Notes: generated by a model from the sequence alone, not told the origin. DNA of 64,000 bases from Aminobacter sp. J41 (GCF_000526635.1 NZ_JAGL01000005.1:99309-163308), one strand, 5' to 3'. Positions 16,912-28,772 are shown, counted from the stretch's first letter. Program-made: numbers and translations.

Positions 16912-17814
16912 ATGTTACGCCACGCCTATACGCTGCTTCTGCTGGCGTCATTCTTCTGGGCAGGAAATGCCGTCAGCGGCAAGCTGGCACTCGGGCATGT
17001 CTCGCCGATGGTTCTGAACAGCGCCCGCTGGATCATCGCTTCGCTTGTCATCGCCGCGATTGGCCTGCCGCATTTCCGCAAGGACTGGCCGGTGCTGAAG
17101 AAGAGGCTGGTGTTCATCTTCCTGCTTGGCGCCGTCGGCTTCTCGCTCTTCAACATCGTCCTCTACAACGCGGTGCGCTACACGACCGTCATCAACGTGT
17201 CGATCGAGCAGGCGGCGATGCCGATGTTCATCTTCGCGCTGAACTTCGTGCTGTTCCGCACCGGGGTTGGCGTCGGGCAGATCGTGGGCTTCCTGATGTC
17301 GGTGGCGGGCGTTGCGCTGACGGCCTCGCATGGCGACCTCTCCACGCTCGCGCAGCTGCAGATGAACTTCGGCGACGCGCTGATGCTGATCGCAGTGATC
17401 TCTTATTCCGGATACACGGTCGCTCTGCGCAACAAGCCGGACGTGCACTGGAAGAGCCTGATGCTGGCGATGTGCGTGTCTGCCTTCGTGGCCTCGATTC
17501 CCTTCACGATCTGGGAGGTGGCGGCAGGGGAAGCGATCATGCCAACCCTGCGTGGCTACGCGATCATGGCCTATACGTCGCTGTTCCCTTCGATCCTCAG
17601 CCAGATCTTCTATATTCGCGGCGTCGAGTTGATCGGTGGCAACCGCGCCGGGCTGTTCATCAACATGATCCCGGTCTTCGGCACGCTGCTTTCGGTGTTG
17701 CTGCTTGGCGAAGCCTTTCAGCTCTACCACGCAGCCGCGCTGGCACTGGTATTCGGGGGCATCTGGCTTGCCGAGCGCAGCGGCCACCGCCGCGCACTGG
17801 AAACCCGGCAATAG
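16912..17814 (+). CDS. EamA/DMT-superfamily exporter
   Basis: 300-aa inner-membrane protein with about ten predicted membrane spans arranged as two EamA repeats (about 5-135 and 150-290), the hallmark of drug/metabolite exporters such as RhtA and YdcZ relatives. The first repeat begins LLLLASFFWAGNAVSGKLAL and the second ends in the conserved LLLGEAFQLYHAAALALVFGGIWLAERS. The substrate cannot be read from sequence; amino-acid or nucleobase efflux is typical. The ATG at 16912 is preferred over an upstream one at 16864, which lies inside the leader just after the terminator hairpin. Confidence 0.85.
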   Translation: MLRHAYTLLLLASFFWAGNAVSGKLALGHVSPMVLNSARWIIASLVIAAIGLPHFRKDWPVLKKRLVFIFLLGAVGFSLFNIVLYNAVRYTTVINVSIEQAAMPMFIFALNFVLFRTGVGVGQIVGFLMSVAGVALTASHGDLSTLAQLQMNFGDALMLIAVISYSGYTVALRNKPDVHWKSLMLAMCVSAFVASIPFTIWEVAAGEAIMPTLRGYAIMAYTSLFPSILSQIFYIRGVELIGGNRAGLFINMIPVFGTLLSVLLLGEAFQLYHAAALALVFGGIWLAERSGHRRALETRQ

Positions 17815-17825
17815 GCACAAAAGAA

Positions 17826-17851
17826 AACCGCCGGCTCGAGAGCCGGCGGTT
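17826..17851. terminator. Bidirectional terminator between EamA gene and serA
   Basis: Perfect inverted repeat with 11-bp arms AACCGCCGGCT / AGCCGGCGGTT around CGAG. It lies between convergent stops at 17814 and 17881, flanked by A-rich sequence on the left that gives a T run for serA. Confidence 0.8.
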
Positions 17852-17880
17852 CGGTCAGCCTTGGGAGGAGGCTTTCAGGT

Positions 17881-19482
17881 TCAGTTCGCCGCGACGTCGA
17901 AAACGAGCGGCTTTGCCGAGTTGATGCGGACATCGGCGAGCAGCTCGGTGAGGACGTGTTCCGGGAACGGAGCGTCGAGATAGAGCAGCGCGATCGCGTC
18001 GCCACCCGGACGGTCGCGGCCGAGGGCGAAGTTTGCGATGTTGACGCCATGCTTGCCGCAGAGCGAGCCGAGCAGACCGATGATGCCCGGAACGTCGTCG
18101 TTGGTGGTGTACAGCATGTGCTGGCCCACCTCGGCGTCGAGGTTGATGCCCTTGATCTGGATGAAGCGCGGCTTGCCGTCAGAGAAGCAGGTGCCGGCAA
18201 TCGAGCGGGTCATGGAGTCGGTCTTGACGGTCAGCTTGATGTAGCCGTCGAAGACGCCCGACTTGTCGCGCTTGATCTCGGACAGGATGATGCCGCGCTC
18301 CTTGGCCATGATCGGCGCTGAGACCATGTTGACGTCGGCAACCATCGGACGGATCAGGCCGGCGAGCGCGGCGCTGATCAGGGCGCGGGTGTTCATGGTC
18401 GCGGTCGAACCGTCGAACAGCACCTCGACTTCCTTGACCGGATCCTCGGTCGCCTGACCGACGAAAGCGCCAAGCACTTCGGCGAGCTTGATGAACGGCT
18501 TGAGACGCGGAGCTTCCTCGGCGGTGATCGACGGCATGTTGATCGCGTTCGAGACGGCGCCCTTGATCAGGTAGTCGGACATCTGCTCGGCGACCTGCAG
18601 CGCGACGTTCTCCTGCGCTTCAGTGGTCGATGCGCCAAGGTGCGGCGTGCAGACGACGTTCTCCATGCCGAAGAGCGGGCTTTCGGTGGCGGGCTCGACT
18701 TCGAACACGTCGATGCCGGCGCCGGCAACCTTGCCGCTCTTGAGCGCTTCGACAAGGTCAGCCTCAACGACCAGGCCGCCGCGGGCGCAGTTGATGATGC
18801 GCACGCCGTCCTTCATCTTGGCGAAGGCGTCCTTGTTGATGATGCCGCGCGTCTTGTCGGTCATCGGCGTGTGCAGGGTGATGAAGTCCGAACGCGTCAG
18901 GAGCTCGTCGAGCTCGACCTTCTCGACACCAAGCTCCTCGGCGCGCTGCTCCGACAGGAACGGGTCGAAGGCGATGACCTTCATCTTGAGGCCGACGCCG
19001 CGCGTAGCAACGATTGAGCCGATATTGCCGCAGCCGATGACGCCCAGCGTCTTGCCGGTGATCTCGACACCCATGAAGCGGTTCTTTTCCCACTTGCCGG
19101 CGTGGGTGGAGGCGTTGGCCTCCGGCAGCTGGCGGGCGACGGCAAACATCAGGGCGATCGCATGCTCGGCGGTCGTGATCGAATTGCCGAAAGGCGTGTT
19201 CATCACGATGATACCGCGGCGCGATGCAGCCGGGATGTCCACGTTGTCGACGCCGATACCGGCGCGGCCGATGACCTTGAGGTTGGTGGCGGCGGCGATC
19301 AGCTTTTCCGTCACCTTGGTAGCCGAGCGGATGGCAAGACCGTCATACTGGCCGATCACCTCAAGGAGCTTTTCCTTGTCCTTGCCGAGGTCGGGCAGGT
19401 AGTCGACTTCAACGCCGCGATCCTTGAAGATCTGGACGGCAGTGGGCGAAAGCTTGTCGGATACGAGTACGCGAGGTGCCAT
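17881..19482 (-). CDS. serA: D-3-phosphoglycerate dehydrogenase SerA
   Basis: 533-aa long-form enzyme that commits 3-phosphoglycerate to serine synthesis. The NAD-binding motif GVIGCGNIGS and active-site segment TPHLGASTTEAQENVA are present. An intervening domain follows and a C-terminal ACT domain (from about 455, HMLYTTNDDVPGIIGLLGSL) is expected to give serine feedback or allosteric control. GGAGG precedes the ATG at 19482; an open frame to 19542 is not needed. It is 78 bp downstream of serC, forming a serC-serA operon. Confidence 0.96.
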   Translation of the reverse strand: MAPRVLVSDKLSPTAVQIFKDRGVEVDYLPDLGKDKEKLLEVIGQYDGLAIRSATKVTEKLIAAATNLKVIGRAGIGVDNVDIPAASRRGIIVMNTPFGNSITTAEHAIALMFAVARQLPEANASTHAGKWEKNRFMGVEITGKTLGVIGCGNIGSIVATRGVGLKMKVIAFDPFLSEQRAEELGVEKVELDELLTRSDFITLHTPMTDKTRGIINKDAFAKMKDGVRIINCARGGLVVEADLVEALKSGKVAGAGIDVFEVEPATESPLFGMENVVCTPHLGASTTEAQENVALQVAEQMSDYLIKGAVSNAINMPSITAEEAPRLKPFIKLAEVLGAFVGQATEDPVKEVEVLFDGSTATMNTRALISAALAGLIRPMVADVNMVSAPIMAKERGIILSEIKRDKSGVFDGYIKLTVKTDSMTRSIAGTCFSDGKPRFIQIKGINLDAEVGQHMLYTTNDDVPGIIGLLGSLCGKHGVNIANFALGRDRPGGDAIALLYLDAPFPEHVLTELLADVRINSAKPLVFDVAAN

Positions 19483-19560
19483 TGCGGCCTCCTTCGTCAG
19501 GTCACTTGAGTTCAGATGCAGGAGAGAAGGGGTCGCTCCCAACCGCGACCCCGAAACTAA

Positions 19561-20736
19561 TCAGGCGGCAGCCTTAAGAGCAGCCTTCTGCTGGGCAAAC
19601 GCCCAGTCCAGCCAGGGCATCAGCTTCTCAAGGTCGGCCGTTTCAACGGTCGCGCCAGCCCAGATGCGCAGGCCAGCCGGAGCGTCGCGGTAGGCACCGA
19701 TGTCGTAGGCGACGCCTTCCTTGTCGAGCAGCGTCGCAATGCCCTTGGCGAATGCGGCCTGGGCATCGGCATCGAGCGCGGTGACTTCCGGATCGACGAT
19801 CGTCAGGCACACGGAGGTGTTCGAACGGGTTGCCGGCTCGACGGCGAGGTTGTCGATCCACGGGGTCTTCTGAACGAAGGCGTCGATGACCGCAAAGTTC
19901 GCGTCGGCGCGTGCGATCAGGCCGTCGAGACCGCCAATCGACTTCGCCCACTCGAGAGCGTCGATGTAGTCTTCGACGCAGAGCATCGACGGAGTGTTGA
20001 TGGTCTCGCCCTTGAAGATGCCTTCGATCAACTTGCCGCCCTTGGTCATGCGGAAGATCTTCGGCAGCGGCCAGGCCGGGGTATAGGTCTCGAGGCGCTC
20101 GACAGCGCGGGGCGACAGGATCAGCATGCCGTGGGCAGCTTCACCGCCGAGAACCTTCTGCCAGGAGAAGGTGACGACATCGAGCTTCTGGAAGTCGAGG
20201 CGCTGGGCAAATGCGGCCGAGGTGGCATCGCAGATGGTCAGGCCTTCACGGTCGGCCGGGATGAAGTCGGCGTTCGGAACGCGGACACCGGAAGTGGTGC
20301 CGTTCCAGGTGAAGACGACGTCGCGGTTGAAATCGATCTGAGAAAGGTCGGGCAGCTTGCCGTAGTCGGCTTCGAACTTGCGGACGTCCTGCAGCTTCAG
20401 CTGCTTGACGACGTCGGTGACCCAGCCGGAGCCGAAGGATTCCCAGGCGACCATGTCGACGCCGCGCTGGCCGAGCAGCGACCACAGCGCCATCTCGACC
20501 GCGCCGGTGTCCGACGCCGGCACGATGCCGATGCGCCAGTCGGCGGGAACCTGAAGAATTTCGCGGGTAACGTCGATTGCGTACTGCAGCTTCGTCTTGC
20601 CGATCTTCGCGCGGTGCGAGCGACCGAGCGGGGCATCAGCGAGAGCTTCAAGCGACCATCCGGGACGCTTGGCGCAAGGACCAGAAGAAAAATTGGGATT
20701 GGCCGGACGAAGGTCCGGCTTCGGAGCAACTGTCAT
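19561..20736 (-). CDS. serC: Phosphoserine aminotransferase SerC
   Basis: 391-aa PLP enzyme (class V fold) for the second step of serine synthesis and a side role in pyridoxine synthesis. The PLP lysine is in [16 protein letters not shown], and the N-terminus [15 protein letters not shown] matches the alphaproteobacterial form rather than the shorter E. coli type. It is the first gene of serC-serA and is preceded by a structured leader (20737-20812). Confidence 0.96.
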   Translation of the reverse strand: MTVAPKPDLRPANPNFSSGPCAKRPGWSLEALADAPLGRSHRAKIGKTKLQYAIDVTREILQVPADWRIGIVPASDTGAVEMALWSLLGQRGVDMVAWESFGSGWVTDVVKQLKLQDVRKFEADYGKLPDLSQIDFNRDVVFTWNGTTSGVRVPNADFIPADREGLTICDATSAAFAQRLDFQKLDVVTFSWQKVLGGEAAHGMLILSPRAVERLETYTPAWPLPKIFRMTKGGKLIEGIFKGETINTPSMLCVEDYIDALEWAKSIGGLDGLIARADANFAVIDAFVQKTPWIDNLAVEPATRSNTSVCLTIVDPEVTALDADAQAAFAKGIATLLDKEGVAYDIGAYRDAPAGLRIWAGATVETADLEKLMPWLDWAFAQQKAALKAAA

Positions 20737-20812
20737 GTGGTTCTACCCTTTCAGATAGCACGCCTCTCGTTGGGGAGAGGTGGCCCACGGCGGGCATTAC
20801 GCCTGAGCGCTC
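20737..20812 (-). promoter_or_regulatory. serC leader RNA (alphaproteobacterial serC motif)
   Basis: The 5' untranslated region of serC can form GCCC-GCCGT-GGGC and CCTCTC-CCCAAC-GAGAGG hairpins separated by two bases (CA), ending about 26 bases before the ATG. This agrees with the serC RNA motif described upstream of serC in alphaproteobacteria, as I recall it. There is no T run, so any control would act on translation or RNA stability. Confidence 0.55.
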
Positions 20813-20861
20813 TTGATCGCAAGCGGAAATCTGAGAAGACGCTAAATAATTTTGGAGAAAG

Positions 20862-20888
20862 CAAAACGGCGGGCCAGAGCCCGCCGTT
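20862..20888 (-). terminator. Intrinsic terminator of the first Omp25-like gene
   Basis: On the minus strand AACGGCGGGC-TCTG-GCCCGCCGTT is followed by TTGCTTT, 24 bp after the stop codon. It insulates the porin gene from serC. Confidence 0.8.
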
Positions 20889-20911
20889 CCAAACCATTAT
20901 GTGTTAGTGGC

Positions 20912-21604
20912 TTACCACAGGTCGTAGCGCAGGCCGACCTTCAGCAAGTGCTGGGTCTGGCCCTCGCGCAACTCGCCGCGCTCGGTGTCAAAGTAGTCCA
21001 TCTTCGGCGTATGCAGGAACTGGTAGCCCGCATCGATCGAGACGTTGTCGGTGACCTTGTAGCTCGCGCCCGCCATCAGCGCGTAGGCAAAGTTGTACTG
21101 GCGGTCGGGCACGTCGGCCGCGCCGACGAGGGCCGGATCAAACGAGAGTTCGTGACGCGAATAGGTGAAGCCGACGCCGGCGCCCACGTAAGGCGTGATG
21201 CCGACGATGGTAGCGATGTCGTAGTAGCCATTGATGAGGCCGCTCCACACGCTGTGCGAGGCGTAGTCATTCGGGCCGACGATCGGGCCTCGGACATCGT
21301 CCTTGCCGAGATAGGAGACCGTGATGTCGCCACGCAGCTCGTCAGTGAAGTGGTAGCCGAAGCCGAGCGAGCCGGACCAGCGATTGTTGTCGACCCTGTT
21401 GCCGGCCACCCAGCGATAGAGCGGCCGGGCAAAGTCGTAGCCAACGTCGCCGCGCAGGTACCAGCCGCTGCCAACTTCGACCGGAACGAATTCCGGCGCT
21501 TCCTCCACGTAGACCGGAGGATCGTAATCGGCTGCAAGCGTCGGGGTGGCTGCAAGGACGAGTGCCGCAGATGCGGCGAGAATCTTGTAGCAGGATCGCA
21601 TCAT
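20912..21604 (-). CDS. Omp25/RopB-like outer-membrane beta-barrel protein
   Basis: About 230 aa with a signal peptide (MMRSCYKILAASAALVLAATPTLA) and an eight-strand-type barrel of alternating aromatic strands (GSGWYLRGDVGYDF, GSLGFGYHFTDELRGDITVSY, YVGAGVGFTYS, SIDAGYQFL). It ends in LLKVGLRYDLW, the aromatic C-terminus expected for barrel assembly. Omp25-like proteins are abundant surface proteins of rhizobia and brucellae. The start is the first of two ATGs with GGAGA upstream. It has an exact CtrA box 73 bp before the start and a sister gene upstream (21793). Confidence 0.85.
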   Translation of the reverse strand: MMRSCYKILAASAALVLAATPTLAADYDPPVYVEEAPEFVPVEVGSGWYLRGDVGYDFARPLYRWVAGNRVDNNRWSGSLGFGYHFTDELRGDITVSYLGKDDVRGPIVGPNDYASHSVWSGLINGYYDIATIVGITPYVGAGVGFTYSRHELSFDPALVGAADVPDRQYNFAYALMAGASYKVTDNVSIDAGYQFLHTPKMDYFDTERGELREGQTQHLLKVGLRYDLW

Positions 21605-21676
21605 GAGTCTCCAAGCCCACGGCCGCACCGTCACCTGATCGGGCCGCCTTAATCGACCGGATTGTTAACCATGATG

Positions 21677-21692
21677 GTTAAGTCGCGGTTAA
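21677..21692 (-). promoter_or_regulatory. CtrA box upstream of the first Omp25-like gene
   Basis: Minus strand TTAACCGCGACTTAAC is an exact TTAA-N7-TTAAC, oriented with the gene and 73 bp before its start codon. A second GTTAACC...GGTTAAG pair (N9, not consensus) lies beside it. Confidence 0.65.
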
Positions 21693-21744
21693 GCATAATG
21701 GGATTTTGACGTCGCGCTCCGCCTGTGTGCGCGGCCCGCAAACG

Positions 21745-21773
21745 AAAAAAACCCGGCAGATGCCGGGCCTTTC
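21745..21773 (-). terminator. Intrinsic terminator of the second Omp25-like gene
   Basis: Minus strand GGCCCGGCATCTGCCGGGTT with CCCGGCA/TGCCGGG arms and a run of seven T, 20 bp after the stop. Confidence 0.9.
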
Positions 21774-21792
21774 GAGAGGGAAACGAAGCTTC

Positions 21793-22584
21793 CTAATTCA
21801 GCTTGTAGCGCAGGCCGACCTTCACGTCGTGCGAGTAAAGGTCCTTGAACTTGAAGCCGCTATTCGGGCGGCTGAAGGCAGGATCGTAGTTGTGGGCCTG
21901 GCCGGTCTTGCCGTCGCCGAGGTGGACGAAGCTGTAGCCGAAGTCGACCGTAGCGCGTTCGTTGAGCTCGTAACCGAGACCAGCGTGCAACGCCCAGGCC
22001 AGATCCCACTGCGAGCCAGTGCCGGCATAACCGCCACCACCCGCCATGACGTTTGCGTCGTTGAAGTGCGAGATCGTGTTCCGCGAGGCACCAATACCTG
22101 CACCGACGTAGGGAACGATGCCGTGGAAGTTGCCGAGGTCGGCGTAGACGCTGGCGAGCAGCAGCCACTCGGATTTCTTGGCGCTGTACTCGTTGGTCAT
22201 CACGTTGGTCGGATCGGCGATCTCGGTGACGCGGTCGAGCGCGCTGAACGAGGCCTTACCGCGATATTCAGCGGTGAGTTCGCCGCGCAGCCAGTGGTTG
22301 ACCTGGTAGCCGACGCCTGCACCGAACAGCGGCGACGAGCCGAAGCCGCCCTTGTCCGGCCAAGTCTGCTCCCAGCCCGGAGCATCGAAGTACTCGTAGT
22401 CGAGTCCCTTGAAGTTCTGGTTGGTCATGCCGAGGTAGCCGCGCAGATACCAGCCGCCGATGGCTGGCGCGGGATCCTCATATTCGATGACCGGAGGATC
22501 AATCAGATCCGCGGCGTGAGCTGGAAGAATGCCCGCCGTTACCAGGGCGGCGACTACCCCAGATCTCGTCACAGTGCTTCGCAT
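21793..22584 (-). CDS. Second Omp25-like outer-membrane beta-barrel protein
   Basis: 263 aa with a signal peptide (about 1-24, ending AHA-ADL) and the same barrel plan as its neighbour: GGWYLRGYLGMTNQNF near the start, PLFGAGVGYQVNHWLRGELTAEY, YVGAGIGASRNT, TVDFGYSFVHL and C-terminal HDVKVGLRYKLN. The pair probably arose by duplication, but they have diverged a great deal. An exact CtrA box lies 76 bp before the start codon, almost the same distance as for the first gene. Confidence 0.85.
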   Translation of the reverse strand: MRSTVTRSGVVAALVTAGILPAHAADLIDPPVIEYEDPAPAIGGWYLRGYLGMTNQNFKGLDYEYFDAPGWEQTWPDKGGFGSSPLFGAGVGYQVNHWLRGELTAEYRGKASFSALDRVTEIADPTNVMTNEYSAKKSEWLLLASVYADLGNFHGIVPYVGAGIGASRNTISHFNDANVMAGGGGYAGTGSQWDLAWALHAGLGYELNERATVDFGYSFVHLGDGKTGQAHNYDPAFSRPNSGFKFKDLYSHDVKVGLRYKLN

Positions 22585-22659
22585 CGTACATCCCGCTCTT
22601 GCCGTAGCCCATGACTACGGGTTGCCAAGTTCGCTTGGCGGCAAGGTGAACGAGAATGG

Positions 22660-22675
22660 TTAAATCACGATTAAC
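22660..22675 (+). promoter_or_regulatory. CtrA box upstream of the second Omp25-like gene
   Basis: TTAAATCACGATTAAC matches TTAA-N7-TTAAC exactly, here on the plus strand, in the 150-bp gap between glmM and the porin gene. Another TTAACTGTAACGATTAAC (N9) overlaps it. Confidence 0.65.
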
Positions 22676-22734
22676 TGTAACGATTAACCAAGGCGGACAG
22701 GTCGTCCGCCCTGGATACTTGGAAATAGTTGCGA

Positions 22735-24087
22735 TCAGGCCGCGCTGCGGGTGCTGGCGATGACCTCAACGATCTCGTTCACCACCTGCTCAACGAGTGT
22801 CGAATCGTCGGCCTCGGCCATGACACGAATCAGCGGCTCGGTGCCCGACGGGCGGATGACGAGGCGGCCGGACTTGCCAAGCCTTGCGCGCGCATCTTCG
22901 ATCGCCGACTTGACCAGCTTGCTCTCGAGCGGCGCGCCGCCGGAGAAGCGGACGTTCTTGAGCAGCTGCGGCACCGGCTCGAACTTGCGGCAGACCTCGC
23001 TGGCAGGCTTACCAGCGCGCTTGATGCAGGCAAGCACCTGCAGCGCCGAGACGAGGCCATCGCCGGTGGTGGAGAAGTCGGAGAGGACAACGTGGCCCGA
23101 CTGCTCGCCGCCAACGTTGAAGCCGTGGGCACGCATGTGCTCGACCACATAGCGGTCACCGACCTTGGTGCGGTGGAGCGAAAGCCCCAGGCTCTCGAGA
23201 TAACGCTCGAGGCCGAGGTTGGACATGACGGTCGCCACCACGCCGCCGCCGGCGAGGCGGCCGTTCTGGTGCCAGGACTCGGCAATCAGCGCCATCAGCT
23301 GGTCGCCGTCGATCACGGCGCCGGTCTCGTCGACCATGACGACGCGGTCGGCGTCACCGTCGAGCGCGATGCCGACGTCGGCGCGCAGCTCGTGGACCTT
23401 TTTCGACAGGCCGAGCGGATGGGTCGAGCCGCAGTTCTCGTTGATGTTGAGGCCGTTCGGCTCATCGTTGATGGCGATGACCTCGGCGCCGAGCTCCCAG
23501 AGGGCTGCAGGCGCAACCTTGTAACCGGCGCCATTGGCGCAGTCGATGACGATGCGCAGGCCCGACAGCGACATGGAGCGGGGGAGCGTGCGCTTGGCGA
23601 ATTCGATGTAGCGGTCATGGACGCCGTCGATGCGCTTGGCGCGGCCGAGCGCGTCAGCGTCGGCGAGCGCGATCTCGACGTCCTGGTCAAGCAGCTGCTC
23701 GATGCGGGACTCAATCTCGTCGGACAGCTTGTAACCGTCCGGGCCGAACAGCTTGATGCCGTTGTCGTAGTACGGGTTGTGCGAGGCGGAGATCATCACG
23801 CCGATGTCGGCGCGCAGCGAGCGCACCAGCATCGCAACACCCGGCGTCGGAATCGGGCCGAGCAGGAACACGTCCATGCCCGCGGCACAGAAGCCGGCGA
23901 CCATCGCGTTCTCGATCATGTAGCCCGAAAGACGGGTGTCCTTGCCAACGACGACGCGGTGACGGTAGCTGCCGCGCTGAAAAGACATGCCCACGGCCAT
24001 GCCCACGCGCATCGCGATTTCCGGAGTCATGGGCGACCGGTTAGCCCGCCCGCGAATGCCGTCTGTACCGAAGTAGCGTTTCGTCAT
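22735..24087 (-). CDS. glmM: Phosphoglucosamine mutase GlmM
   Basis: 450-aa enzyme converting glucosamine-6-phosphate to glucosamine-1-phosphate for peptidoglycan and LPS. It begins [13 protein letters not shown]; the phosphoserine is S102 in [14 protein letters not shown]. The metal-binding loop DGDADR and the sugar-phosphate loop [14 protein letters not shown] near the C-terminus are intact. The frame stays open to 24168, but the family start is the ATG at 24087. It follows ftsH on the same strand after a 287-bp gap that holds the ftsH terminator and presumably a glmM promoter. Confidence 0.96.
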   Translation of the reverse strand: MTKRYFGTDGIRGRANRSPMTPEIAMRVGMAVGMSFQRGSYRHRVVVGKDTRLSGYMIENAMVAGFCAAGMDVFLLGPIPTPGVAMLVRSLRADIGVMISASHNPYYDNGIKLFGPDGYKLSDEIESRIEQLLDQDVEIALADADALGRAKRIDGVHDRYIEFAKRTLPRSMSLSGLRIVIDCANGAGYKVAPAALWELGAEVIAINDEPNGLNINENCGSTHPLGLSKKVHELRADVGIALDGDADRVVMVDETGAVIDGDQLMALIAESWHQNGRLAGGGVVATVMSNLGLERYLESLGLSLHRTKVGDRYVVEHMRAHGFNVGGEQSGHVVLSDFSTTGDGLVSALQVLACIKRAGKPASEVCRKFEPVPQLLKNVRFSGGAPLESKLVKSAIEDARARLGKSGRLVIRPSGTEPLIRVMAEADDSTLVEQVVNEIVEVIASTRSAA

Positions 24088-24323
24088 GTTTTGACCTGCG
24101 TTTCCGCCTGAATCGAGCCGAGATTTGCCACAGCAACCCGGACCCATGGCATCACAATATGTGAGCAACCGTTACGAATCTCGTTCCGCAACTGGTAAAC
24201 ATCGAGGAACGTATTGCCTGACGCGGCGGGACGTCGAGTCCACGATTGAGAGGCGACATAACCCTTTTGGTCGCGTGCAACAGCCGCATTCAGGTGAGGA
24301 ACAACGTCCCCATAAATAGCAAG

Positions 24324-24348
24324 TTCGCCGCGCTGGGCGCGGCGAACC
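24324..24348 (-). terminator. Hairpin terminator of ftsH
   Basis: GTTCGCCGCGC-CCA-GCGCGGCGAAC on the minus strand, an 11-bp perfect stem followed by TTGCTATTT, 27 bp after the ftsH stop. The T run is imperfect. Confidence 0.65.
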
Positions 24349-24374
24349 GGGGTTTTCAGGATTTTCCGAGAGCC

Positions 24375-26306
<1,932 letters not shown>

Positions 26307-26373
26307 CGTGCTTCCCGTTGGTGTCCACCGCAGCAGAGAGCGGACACAGGTGCCATCTCGGTGGGTGCTGAGC

Positions 26374-27717
26374 TTAACATAGGCAGCGTGCCGGGCCTTG
26401 CCAAGCAGAAGCACCGCGTTCGGTTAAGGGTTGCGTGTCAATTTGTTGCTTCCATGGCAAGGGCGGCAACGCCGCACTGTCGAGCAACTTTGCGACTGCC
26501 TGCGCCAACGCCAAGTCGAACTCAGGCAGGAAGCGGGAGAAGGGCGCCGCAGCCGGCTCAATCGTCGCTGAACCTGCGGTTGCAGTGACCTCTGCTGGCG
26601 ACAGCGCCGGCAGCACAGATCGGGCGGCGCGGGCGATGCTGTTTGGAACATCTTCAATGGCTTGATCTTCCGGAAGATCGGCACACGTCGGCGAGACGAC
26701 AAGCCCCCTCCCACCACGGATGCGCCAACGCCCATCCCAGATGGCCTCGTCGCTATTGAGCGCAACCGTGGGGACGTCGCGGTTCTCGCGCCAGATGAAG
26801 ACAGCGTCGCGGCGCCGGTCGATCACCGCGCGCGACAATGTGGCGCGCATCTTTTCGCCTGCTTCAAGTCGTCGATAAAGCGCTTCAGCGCGCCCGAGAT
26901 CTGGCAGGCGAGGGGACCCGCCGGCGGTGGCGAGGAGGGCTCGCAGCGCAAGAACTGACGAAGGCCTGGGACCCGCGAACATCTGTGGGGCGACGCGGAA
27001 GAGGCCGGGTAGCGGCATCGTCACGTGTCGCTTGATCTCGGCGGCTGCCGCTTCGGCGAGCGTGTGGCGCTGTTCGCCCTCAATTCTGGCGCGTTCTGTA
27101 AGAGCGAGGACCTGGTGGTCATCAAGCGACTGGCGCACGCGCACGCGTTCATACTTGTCGCTTTCGTTCGAGGGATCGTCGATCCAGCGGACGTCTTGCG
27201 CTGACAAATAGGCGCGCAGCTGCTTGCGGCGAACGGAAAGGAGAGGGCGAAGGATCCAGAAACGCTCGTCATAGAGCGTGGCGTCGGCCATTCCGGCGAG
27301 GCCAGAACCTTCTCCACGCGCAAGGCGCATCGCAACGGTCTCGGCCTGATCGTCCATGGTGTGGCCGACGAGGATGATGTTGGTGCCGGCTTCCCCTGCC
27401 GCTTGGGCCAGTAGCTGGTAGCGCGCCTCACGCGCCGCCTCGCTGATGCCGGTCGACGGCTTTTCGCCATCCCAGACCATGATGCGGTGGGAAATGCCGC
27501 GCTCGCGGCAGAAGGCGGCGACGGTTTCGGCTTCGTCGGCTGCCTCCGGGCGCAGGCAATGGTCGACTGTCACGGCAAGCATCGGCAGGCCGTGCTCGCG
27601 AAAATGGTGGTGAGCCAGAAGAAGGAGGGCGAGGGAGTCGCTGCCGCCGGAGACGGCCAAGACGGCGCCCGATAGCGCATCAAGCCGGGCAAAGAGCTGG
27701 CGGGGATCCGGGCCCAT
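26374..27717 (-). CDS. tilS: tRNA(Ile)-lysidine synthetase TilS
   Basis: 447-aa ATP-dependent ligase that modifies C34 of the AUA-reading tRNA-Ile to lysidine. The PP-loop SGGSDS (about 23-28) and the substrate-lysine region [26 protein letters not shown] are present. The C-terminal part is divergent, as in other alphaproteobacteria. It starts eight bases after the cpoB stop and lacks an obvious ribosome-binding site, suggesting translational coupling. Confidence 0.93.
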   Translation of the reverse strand: MGPDPRQLFARLDALSGAVLAVSGGSDSLALLLLAHHHFREHGLPMLAVTVDHCLRPEAADEAETVAAFCRERGISHRIMVWDGEKPSTGISEAAREARYQLLAQAAGEAGTNIILVGHTMDDQAETVAMRLARGEGSGLAGMADATLYDERFWILRPLLSVRRKQLRAYLSAQDVRWIDDPSNESDKYERVRVRQSLDDHQVLALTERARIEGEQRHTLAEAAAAEIKRHVTMPLPGLFRVAPQMFAGPRPSSVLALRALLATAGGSPRLPDLGRAEALYRRLEAGEKMRATLSRAVIDRRRDAVFIWRENRDVPTVALNSDEAIWDGRWRIRGGRGLVVSPTCADLPEDQAIEDVPNSIARAARSVLPALSPAEVTATAGSATIEPAAAPFSRFLPEFDLALAQAVAKLLDSAALPPLPWKQQIDTQPLTERGASAWQGPARCLC

Positions 27718-27725
27718 CGGGCTGA

Positions 27726-28628
27726 TCAGCAGGAGGCTGTAGCCTGTTCCTGCTTAACGCGGTCACGCAGGGCGTCGGTCGCCTGCGGATAGCGCTGCAG
27801 CACCTCGCCGAAGGTCGCGCAGGCAAGGTCGCGCTGGTTCATGGCTGCGAGCGAGACACCGAGCTTGAACAGCATTTCGGGTGCCTTACGAGCCTTAGGG
27901 AAATTGCGGTTGGCGGCGAGGAAGATTTCGGCCGCCTCGCGCGGCTTCTTCTGTCCAAGCAGCGCTTCGCCAAGCCAGAAGTGGGCGTCCGCGGCGTGCT
28001 CGCTCTCGGGGAAGCGGGCGATCAGGTCGCGGAAACCGGCCTCGGCTGTGGCGTAGTCGCCGGAAAGAACGAACTGGTAGGCGGTGCGGTAGATTTCGTC
28101 ATCGGCATCGCCGCCGGTGGGCAGCGCTGCGACGGCGGTACCGTCAGCCGGAGCTGCCTGGGCGGCAGGCGCGGCAGGTTCAAGCGGCTGCGGCGCGGCA
28201 TCGGCGGCGATCGGGTTGCCCTGAGCGTCGAAGGTGATGCTGCCGAGTGTGCGCGGCGGGGTGCCGAGAACCTGCGCGCCGTTCTCGACCTGCGGAACGC
28301 TGCGGTAGAACTCGTCGTCGCCGCTGCCGGTGTCCTGCGTGGCCGCGAGGTCGCGCGGCGCGGCATCCTGGGTGGATGCCGGCCCGGCGTCAGAGCGCCG
28401 CTCTTCCAGTTCCTGGAAGCGCTGCTCATTGTCTTCCTGCATGCGGCGAAGCTGATCCTGCATCTGCAGGATCTGGAAGTTGAGTTCCTCGACCGTGCCG
28501 GTGAGCTGACGGATCTGCTCTTCCAGCTGAGCCACGCGCGGATCGGCGATCTGGGCGGTGGCGGGAGCCGCAAGAGACAGTGTCAGCGTCAGCGCGACGA
28601 GACCGCTGAACAAGGTTCGCAGAAACAT
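27726..28628 (-). CDS. cpoB: Tol-Pal-associated periplasmic protein CpoB (YbgF)
   Basis: 300 aa. It has a signal peptide (to about residue 27), an N-terminal coiled coil (about 30-75, VAQLEEQIRQLTGTVEELNF) that trimerises in homologues, a variable Ala/Pro-rich linker, and C-terminal TPR repeats (about 180-295, YRTAYQFVLSGDYATAEAGF). CpoB links Tol-Pal with peptidoglycan synthesis during division. The start at 28628 is set by GAGGTAAGGG before the ATG. It follows pal after a strong terminator. Confidence 0.9.
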   Translation of the reverse strand: MFLRTLFSGLVALTLTLSLAAPATAQIADPRVAQLEEQIRQLTGTVEELNFQILQMQDQLRRMQEDNEQRFQELEERRSDAGPASTQDAAPRDLAATQDTGSGDDEFYRSVPQVENGAQVLGTPPRTLGSITFDAQGNPIAADAAPQPLEPAAPAAQAAPADGTAVAALPTGGDADDEIYRTAYQFVLSGDYATAEAGFRDLIARFPESEHAADAHFWLGEALLGQKKPREAAEIFLAANRNFPKARKAPEMLFKLGVSLAAMNQRDLACATFGEVLQRYPQATDALRDRVKQEQATASC

Positions 28629-28744
28629 GGATCCCTTACCTCGGTTGCGTGACCTTGAGTTGCTGCCGGCCACCCCAGTGGACCGACGGGCCGTTACTTA
28701 TCAGCACAGCTCAGTTCGGCCAAATTGTGATTGCTGCGGCCCAT

Positions 28745-28772
28745 GAAAAAAGGCGGCCCGCAAGGACCGCCT
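28745..28772 (-). terminator. Intrinsic terminator of pal
   Basis: AGGCGGTCC-TTGC-GGGCCGCCT with wobble pairing and six T on the minus strand, 27 bp after the pal stop. It separates pal from cpoB-tilS. Confidence 0.85.
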
